In this document: positions 57,110 to 64,000 of the stretch, one piece after another
Numbering within the stretch: the first letter of the stretch is position 1
Layout: every line of letters begins with the position of its first letter
NCBI GenBank assembly: GCA_029204225.1
Contig: CM055093.1
Coordinates: 4,246,056 to 4,310,055 of the forward strand
Direction: 5' to 3'
DNA length: 64,000 nt
Source: Diphasiastrum complanatum
Lineage: Eukaryota; Streptophyta; Lycopodiopsida; Lycopodiales; Lycopodiaceae
Position numbers and translations under genes: made by a program
Notes under the pieces: generated by a model
What the model saw: the letters and a program-made list of their open reading frames with translations, nothing else
Databases searched by the model: none
What the model was told of the DNA's origin: nothing

Positions 57110-57243
57110 TCTCGACACTGTCACATTTTTCACATTTTTGCGAAAAAGGAGACATTGTCTTTAAAATGCCTTAGAAAATTATTCTATCCTACCTTCGTCA
57201 TTTTTGCCCTTCGGAAAAAAGGATACACTGTCTCTAAAATGCC
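57110..57243. repeat. Degenerate repeat preceding copy 2 of the dispersed repeat
   Basis: GACATTGTCTTTAAAATGCC and ACACTGTCTCTAAAATGCC with following CCTACCTTCGTCATTTTTGC segments repeat with a period of about 75-95 bases and merge into the 57244 repeat. Confidence 0.6.
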
Positions 57244-57583
57244 TTAAAAATATTTTCAAGCCTACCTTCATATTTTTTGTCTTTTTTGCCTTTTTTGGGA
57301 AAAAACAAAGGTTCCCTTATAAAGACGACACTGTCCTTAAATTCTTAAAAGGGTCTTTAAGCAAAAGGCGAAGGCCTGCAGCGTGAAGGCATTATCCAAC
57401 GGGCAGGACATGACACGACACAAAATTGTTCATGACTCAAAACTCTTTGCGCTCCAAAGGACCAGGAAGATCAAACGAGTATCATGTAGTACAGCTTCTC
57501 GATCAGATATGAAGACATCAATAGAAGAGCGTTAGGACATGTCTAATCTGGATTAGTTGTAGATCGTTTAATCTCTCTAAGAT
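57244..57583. repeat. Dispersed 350-bp repeat, copy 2
   Basis: The same unit as 55010-55370, in the same orientation, about 2.2 kb away. Confidence 0.8.
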
Positions 57584-60500
57584 GCATGCAAACTCTACTT
57601 ATGTAGCCACAAGATTTAAATTGCATGAAATCATCATCAAACTGAAGCATATAATATACATCAATTTATGCAATTAGCTATTATGCATACCGTACAACAT
57701 CAATATATTGAACTCATAAGAAATACATGAGAAAAATCTTTAGCGTAAAAATGTATGTGCTACTTTGAAATGTTGTTAAACTCTATGATTGACATATTCC
57801 TTCATTCAAAAAGTTAAAATAAGTTGTGTCCTTTTAAATCAAGTTCTTGTGGCTTCAAAGTTTACATTCATAGATATTGATTTGATGCCACTTTAATAGC
57901 CCCCCTAGGATCATATCATTAACCAATCAAAACAACACCAACGGAGAGACATCAAATAGTGTGCCCATGCATGAAGTAAATTCATGCAACCTCATGCAAT
58001 GAGAACTATGCTAGCACCAATTTCCCTTGAGGACCTAGCTATGGTGTTCCATACCACCACAAGTCACCTCAATACCAAATATCTAAAGCCCAAGCATTGC
58101 AAGACCTCATGACTTGAACAACTATTGAAAACATAACACTAATATGTTTCTATAACCTGAACTTGACTACCATTTCATTCAAAGATCTAGATGATGTGGC
58201 AAAACCATCACACTCACATCTATGTGCTATTGTTGTTATGCTTTAGAATCTTCTTGATTAAACCAACATGAATCCCTAACCTCCAAGATTATCTTAATTG
58301 ATGTTTCTTGTGTATAATAGAAACTCTTCCATGAGAATAAGTGATATATGAATAGGACAACTTGGCAATATTGATGCAAAAATTGTAAGTTATTACAATT
58401 AACATGCAATTATCATCATGATACACTGTAAGGAGATACTTTCCTTAATGTGACACATATCAATTGTGACATTCAACTTGAAGAACATAAGCCCATATTC
58501 AACACAAAGAGCTTAAATTATTTTAGTTTACTGTTTTTCTATTCATATGTATGTGATGGTTAGTACTTGAATTGCTCAAGCATAGTTGCAACAATTACAA
58601 ATTTAAACATTTAATCATTGCAAAGACGTGCTTTTTTTTATACAATTGTGCTCTACATCAACTTCTATCGGTGAATGATTTCAAGCCAATTCTATTTCAA
58701 CATAAATTTTGGCTAAAATACAAATTCTAAGATAGTGACTTGAGTTCATATCTTGAGCCTATTGGATAAATATCATGAGTGTCATTAAAAAAATGTGTTC
58801 TAGCTTTTGGATGTATGGTGATAGTTCTTCATCATTTGGCATGATTGTTTGCTATGGAGATTAATCAATACAACTTATAGTGAGAAAGGACATTAGACTA
58901 GTGATGCCCATGTGAGACTTATTATTCTATACATGTTTGAACATTAGAAAACCATTTGAAACTAGGACCACCTTATACTAGACTAATATAATGTAGAAGA
59001 AAAAGTGTAAGAAAGTTAAAATTGTATAACTCATTTTATGCCTTATGAGGGGTATTCTATTCTATTTAATTGAACATATAAACTTCTCTTTAAGGAGAAG
59101 ATAATTCAAGAATTGATCTCAAATTCATTATTAATTTGAGAGAAAGTAAGTTTGAAAAAGATATAAGAGTTTGCAACAATCTAATATTATAATAAGAACA
59201 ACATTATATTTAAATCAAGAAGAATTGGATCAATCAAGCATAATAACAATATGCCCATTTTACAAATGATTGCATCAATTATGGGGCTTACTTTTGTGAA
59301 ATATTTTCAAGAATGAGTTGGACAATAAGAATATTCCCATTCGCTAATAAAGACAAAAGAACATGTCATCATATTGGCATGGAGCTTAGTCCAGAATTGA
59401 TAATAGAATTATATTTGTTTGATCTTCTTATGTGATGAACGTGTATTGTTATCATGATATAATATGGAGGATGACAACGAGTAAGCTTATAAAGTTATAG
59501 TTGTTTGAGTTAAAAGTTTGACTTAGTGCTTTGCTATTTCTATCATTGATCAAAAATTAACATGTCAAAGTATTTTGCACTTCCTTTAGAAAAATCATAG
59601 TGCAAAAGTGTCATGTACAATTATGTGTGAGAAATGATGACCTAATATTAGAAGATGATAATCTTGGTGATGGCACTAGAATCAATAAGGAGTCAATGGA
59701 AGAAGAAGTCCACAAAAACCTTGTCCTTTAGATGTCTTGTGAATACAATTATGAAGAGAAACAACAAGGTGCACAAATCATGAAAAGTCTACATGACAAG
59801 GGAGAGGAAGGTTGAGGGCCATGCCACAATGGCTAACTAAATAGATTGTCCAACATTTGGGGTATATCTTCTAGTGAGTAGCACCATGTGAGTAAATCTT
59901 TCGCAAGTTTCTTTTTATCCATGATGCAACAAAAATGTAGCACATTTTGTGTTATCCTTTTTATGCCACTGCATGATTTTTTATGAACAAGAATTGTGGT
60001 TTGGTCAGTTTCACTATTGGAAATCCATTGAATATCTCAAAACCCTCTTTATTGGCCTAGTACAAGGTGTAAGTTACACCACTTCATCCATTTCTCTCTT
60101 TTTTGTGCTTGCAGCAAGTATTCTAAGGGTAAAACATGCCTTCTACTATATTAGCTTATTCCTCATTGATGGGCATACCCATGGCTTTTATCATGGAACT
60201 TGCCCAAGCATAGATGACACTAATCTATCATATACTCTAGAAACTATATCATTCAAAAATAAGGACTTTGGCCATGGATAAGTAACAAAGTGAATTAAAA
60301 AAACTTCTTTAAGAGGGGAGTTCACGCAAAAAAATGTTCCAGATGTTTTGCAAATCTAAAGGGAAGTGGGAGATTTTGTCAAATAACATCATGTTGGAAG
60401 TGATCCAATATTGATGATGATAGTTTGGAAACATATGAGGTATTGTTAGTCAAAGGTATTGCAATAAGGCAAAGTTTCAGTACATTGCCATGATGATTGG

Positions 60501-61100
60501 ATTTGACAAAGATGGCTTGTTGATCATTTCTCAAGGCAAAGATACAAAGTTTGGTTGGCTACATTTCTCCAATGTTCTTGAATCTTTTTTCTTAATCACA
60601 TGCGAGGGTGTAGAAATTCAGTTTTAAGTGAACTTGTTGATTCATGAAATTTTGGCTCTTTCAAGGCTTGTTATATCTTGTGGTAGGTATTGATGCCCTT
60701 CTAGTTGGCAGCAAGGAAAGCCCAGTGACTATGATTGCTAATCGTATTTATGTAAATTAAGTCAATATCCAAATTGGAGATACAATTTAGAAGACATAAT
60801 TGTAAAATTTCCAATGAGTGATATGATTGGGCTTGTGAATATATAGTGAACATCTTTCTAGCAAATGATTTTCTTTTCCACATGAAATTTGCTAAGTACA
60901 TTTTCAATTTGTCCTTGAGGTTTACCATTGAGGGTGATAGTTCTGGAGTGCCAAAGAGGTCTACCCAAACTAATCTGGTTAAGTTCAACCTAGGAGTAAA
61001 GGTCTCTCATAGTTTAAGCTATTCTAGTAAGGAATTTGAAAATGGCAGGGCTTTTTAGTGAGACAACACAATAAAAATACATCACATGCTTAAGCAAGAG
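57584..61100. other. AT-rich DNA, nothing firmly assigned
   Basis: About 3.5 kb without recognisable genes. A hydrophobic frame at 59949-60281 and frames around 60700-61058 have no motif that I can name. Confidence 0.5.
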
Positions 61101-61129
61101 AACAAGAGGCCAGTAGAATGAAAGGAAAA

Positions 61130-61850
61130 TCTAAAATGGAAATCAAATAGGGTTAATCAAGGTTGAGGATAGTCCATGGATCTTATTAATCTGTTGCAAA
61201 ACATGCTGATGAAGGAGGGAGGAGGTAGAAGGGTCCAAAAGACCAAGACCACCAAGGGAGGTGGGTGCAATATGTGTGCCATGATTTAGGTAGTTGTGTT
61301 TTCTGTTTTGAAATAACTTTGTGAAGACACAAGCAATTTTTTGAAAGTGTGAGGAGGGTAGCAACTAGATGATAAAAAGATAAGAAAAGTAGAAAGAGTT
61401 GATATGGTTAGAAAAAATTACTATAGCAATAAGGTTGGGAGTTCTGTTTTCTTATTGACACTTTAGGATCCAATCAAATTGGCCCTTTTGGGATACTTAT
61501 TCACCTAGAAGAAAACCTAAATAAATGTGAGTTATGATAGGAAGAGAATCTATTTTGAGAAGCATGGCATTTATACAATGGATGAGGGAAGATCGATGGA
61601 GGACCAAATATTTCGATCTCCCTTTGATAAAATCATTTAGGTGTGCCTTTAAGAAGAATAAGAGCTAAGTGTAAGCTAGGGCTTTGTTGATAATCTTGTA
61701 AGCAATCTTGACCATAGTAAGTGAGTGAAAGTCAAAAGTCGATTTGGTAGGGAAAACCTTAGATACAAGTTTGACAAGTCTCTCAAATATGGTGGAGGAA
61801 AGGGAACCAAATGACTCTTCTTGTTTCATGGAGCAAGATGTTAAAATTTC
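61130..61850 (-). pseudogene. LINE reverse-transcriptase remnant
   Basis: Minus-strand reading gives KIAYKIINKALA followed by FIKGRS, and further on PTSLGGLGLLDP. The first resembles the L-Y-K-I-I-S-K-x-L-A...F-x-x-G-R-x-I block and the last the P-x-x-x-G-G-L-G-L-x-D block that mark plant non-LTR reverse transcriptases. Many stops and shifts lie between, so it is an old, dead copy. ORF1 and endonuclease are not seen. Confidence 0.55.
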
Positions 61851-62919
61851 ACAATTCTAGCTTGACTAGTTATTGGTCCAATGACTTGTAATTGGTAAGA
61901 TGGCCATGTAATTGGATGCCACACATGCCAAATATCATAGTATGCTTTTCAAGAGCTTTATTCTTCATGTTACATTGTGATGGCACCTTTGAAAAGAGGC
62001 CAAAAAGTGCATAGATAGGCTAGAGAAAAAGTATGAGCCAAAAATAGCAATTTTCACATTGTTTTTGGATCTCTAGATCTTGAACCCTAATTAGGGTGGA
62101 TCAAGTAGCCTATTAAGTTAGATATTAGGGTTAGGTTATGTTGATTTCATAGAAGCCCTAAAATGATGAGATCTGAAGTACTCATGTATAAATATGTGAT
62201 GAATTCTTTATCAATGAATGAGTAAAATTTTGGTTTTCCTGTTAGATTCATTATGCTCAGTCTTAAACAAATCGTTCAAGTAATGAACATCCTGAAAAAT
62301 GAAGGCCGACTATCACATTTTTTCCCTTTTCAAATTTTTTGCCTTAACCATTTTTCGCCTTTTTCCGTGCCTTCACAAAAAATGCGACACATTGGCCAGA
62401 ATTACTTAGAAACCATTTCTGGACCACCCTCACCTTTTTCACCTGTTCTTGAAAAATGCGACCAAGTGGCCAGAAAGGCTTTCTTCATCGCCTTTAGTTT
62501 AAGTCACTTTTTGGCCTTTTTGGCCTTTTTCGTCTTCTTCGCTGTCTTAAATCTAAGGGTGCCTTCATGATTTACATACCTTAAGTATAAGGGCACCTTT
62601 AGGATTGCATACCTTCAGTCCAAAGGGCACCTTCGGGTTTTTTGAGTTTTTTCGAGTTTTTTTGCGTTTTGCTACATTGGCAGACTGACGTTGCCAACTT
62701 AACATCAACCCTAAAAACAGCTGGAGAAACAAATATCCTAAGGGTAGTTACCAACTTTTGTATAGATGCAAAACTAGAGTAAATGGCAGTTAAGGCATAA
62801 GATATTTTTCTCTCGCCACTTGTAAATATATATAGTAGCTGAATCAAGCTATGTGTGTGTTAATTGAATTTCTTTTCAATCAAAGTTTAGCTTCATCTGA
62901 GGAAAAAAAAATTTCACCC
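61851..62919. other. No gene; TTTTTCGCCTTTTT-rich segment
   Basis: Pyrimidine-rich stretches (CCTTTTTCGCC, TTTTTGGCCTTTTTGGCC) near 62320-62540 resemble the 55-57-kb dispersed repeat in style but not in sequence. A GGGCACCTT motif repeats near 62590 and 62626. Confidence 0.4.
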
Positions 62920-64000
62920 TTAGAATGTCTGATGTAGATAGTATCTTGAGTCACCTCAACACTTTCAAAAATCTTATGGACGGATGACTGCATCCAGCTC
63001 AGTCATAGAAGATTCTGATGCACTCATGACTCTATTATCGAGTCTACTTGAAGCCTACAAAAATTGGGTAATGGCAATTTCTACCCAAGAGCACCTCACT
63101 CTATCAAGAGTAATATCGCTTCTCCTACAAGAGGAGATCAGAAGATCAACATCCTCCTCAAGCTCAGGATTGGATCCTCAAGCTCTGTATTCAAATAATC
63201 AGAAGTTTAGATCCAAGAAATCTACAAAGGTAGGCTATACTGACAAGAAGAGCAACATGCAATCTGGACCAAATTCTGGTTCAGGATCAAATTCAAGCTC
63301 TTCATCATTCCAATCAACACATAAAATTTTTTGTAAATACTATAAGAGGACTGGCCACAAAATCAAGGACTACTAAACTTTGAATTACAACAATGAAATG
63401 AAAAAATAGTTCCAACAACGAGCACATAGTGCTACAACCAATCACTCAAATCAACAACAAGAAAAAGAAGAAGATGAAGCAGTCTTCATGACCAAAGTTG
63501 GAGAACAATAGGATATCGATTCTTGGTATCTAGACTCCAGAGCAACACAACACATGGCTCACCATCATGACTGGTTCAAAGACTATAACTCATTCACCAC
63601 TCTCAAGTTGTGCAACTTGGAGACAACTCATCACATTCAATCGAACGTGAAGGAACAGTTAGAGTTGAATTCAAAGAGGTGAAGTCAGGTTGCTATCCAA
63701 CGTTCTCCACATTCCAAATTTGACCAAGAATCTGCTCTCAGTTAGCAGAATCACTGATTCAGGTCAAAATGTCAAATTCGATACAGACGGCTGCAAAATT
63801 CTTGACAAATCCCGAAAGGTTCCAGCCTATGGAAAAAGAACTGGCTATCTTTACATACTCAGCCATTGCTATTCTTCTAATAGTCAAGCTCTTCACACAG
63901 CCACTTCTGAATCAATTGATATGTTGTGGCATTTCAGACTTGGCCAATAGTATTCAGCAAATGTTAGCTTAGACTCTAGTACAAGATCAACCTTCAGTCA
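62920..64000 (+). pseudogene. Copia gag and protease, continuing past the window edge
   Basis: Frames read SILSHLNTFKNLMDG, then EDSDALMTLLSSLLEAYKNW, a Ser-rich linker and a knuckle CKYYKRTGHKIKDY, in which the second and last cysteines of CCHC are Tyr. The protease reads WYLDSRATQHM: the DSG site is DSR. Then come VLHIPNLTKNLLSVSRIT and the start of the integrase, MLWHFRLG. The replacements can all be explained by single G-to-A changes. It is dead by knuckle, protease and stops. Confidence 0.85.

Noticed and set aside
60701-61058. LINE ORF1 with a VWVDL-type domain on the minus strand
   Set aside because: The match is only a few residues, and it lies on the wrong side of the LINE reverse-transcriptase remnant.

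Overview
The window looks like transposon-rich nuclear DNA from a land plant. There are nine or more Ty1-copia, Ty3-gypsy, LINE, SINE and pararetrovirus-like remnants, most decayed or nested, set among long TC/CT microsatellites and several minisatellites. The one clear cellular gene is a P-class pentatricopeptide-repeat (PPR) gene split by several introns. Intron-rich PPR genes are commoner in bryophytes, lycophytes and ferns than in flowering plants, so a non-seed plant is my best guess, but nothing here proves it.

Layout. 0-4.5 kb: a minus-strand exon running off the left edge, two TC/CT tracts, a 55-bp tandem repeat made of a copia gag start, a CACTA-like transposase fragment, a possible terminal exon and a dense array of palindromes. 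4.5-9.3 kb: mostly empty DNA, a minisatellite, the 5' end of a copia element and two tRNA-derived SINEs. 9.7-16.9 kb: the PPR gene. 17-21.3 kb: little recognisable, apart from a caulimovirid-like reverse-transcriptase fragment and a broken gene that may be SET-domain-like. 21.3-26.6 kb: a structurally complete LTR element (LTRs, PBS, PPT) that splits that broken gene and encodes one 607-residue protein with no recognisable polymerase. 26.6-31.1 kb: small putative exons, a 138-bp tandem repeat and a RING-type E3 ligase pseudogene. 31.5-33.6 kb: a foldback structure whose two arms are repeat arrays in opposite orientation around a TA-rich centre. 33.6-40.5 kb: two copia elements. 40.5-45.6 kb: an internally deleted gypsy element on the minus strand with an extra ORF between integrase and LTR. 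46-52 kb: a Ser/Thr-rich ORF, a copia 5' end and a decayed gypsy element. 52-57.6 kb: several tandem repeats, a 715-bp duplication, an ORF broken by TAG codons and a copia remnant that has lost its reverse transcriptase. 57.6-64 kb: mostly unassigned AT-rich DNA, a LINE fragment and the start of another copia element.

Apart from the PPR gene there is no pathway or operon here. The main biological story is transposon turnover: nested insertion, internal deletion, stop codons of a type expected from cytosine-methylation decay, and a recurrent 10-bp palindrome (CACACGTGTG) found nine times, mostly in the LTR and leader regions of different LTR elements. The best candidates for something undescribed are the foldback structure, the LTR element with a duplicated non-polymerase protein, and the gypsy element with the extra downstream ORF.
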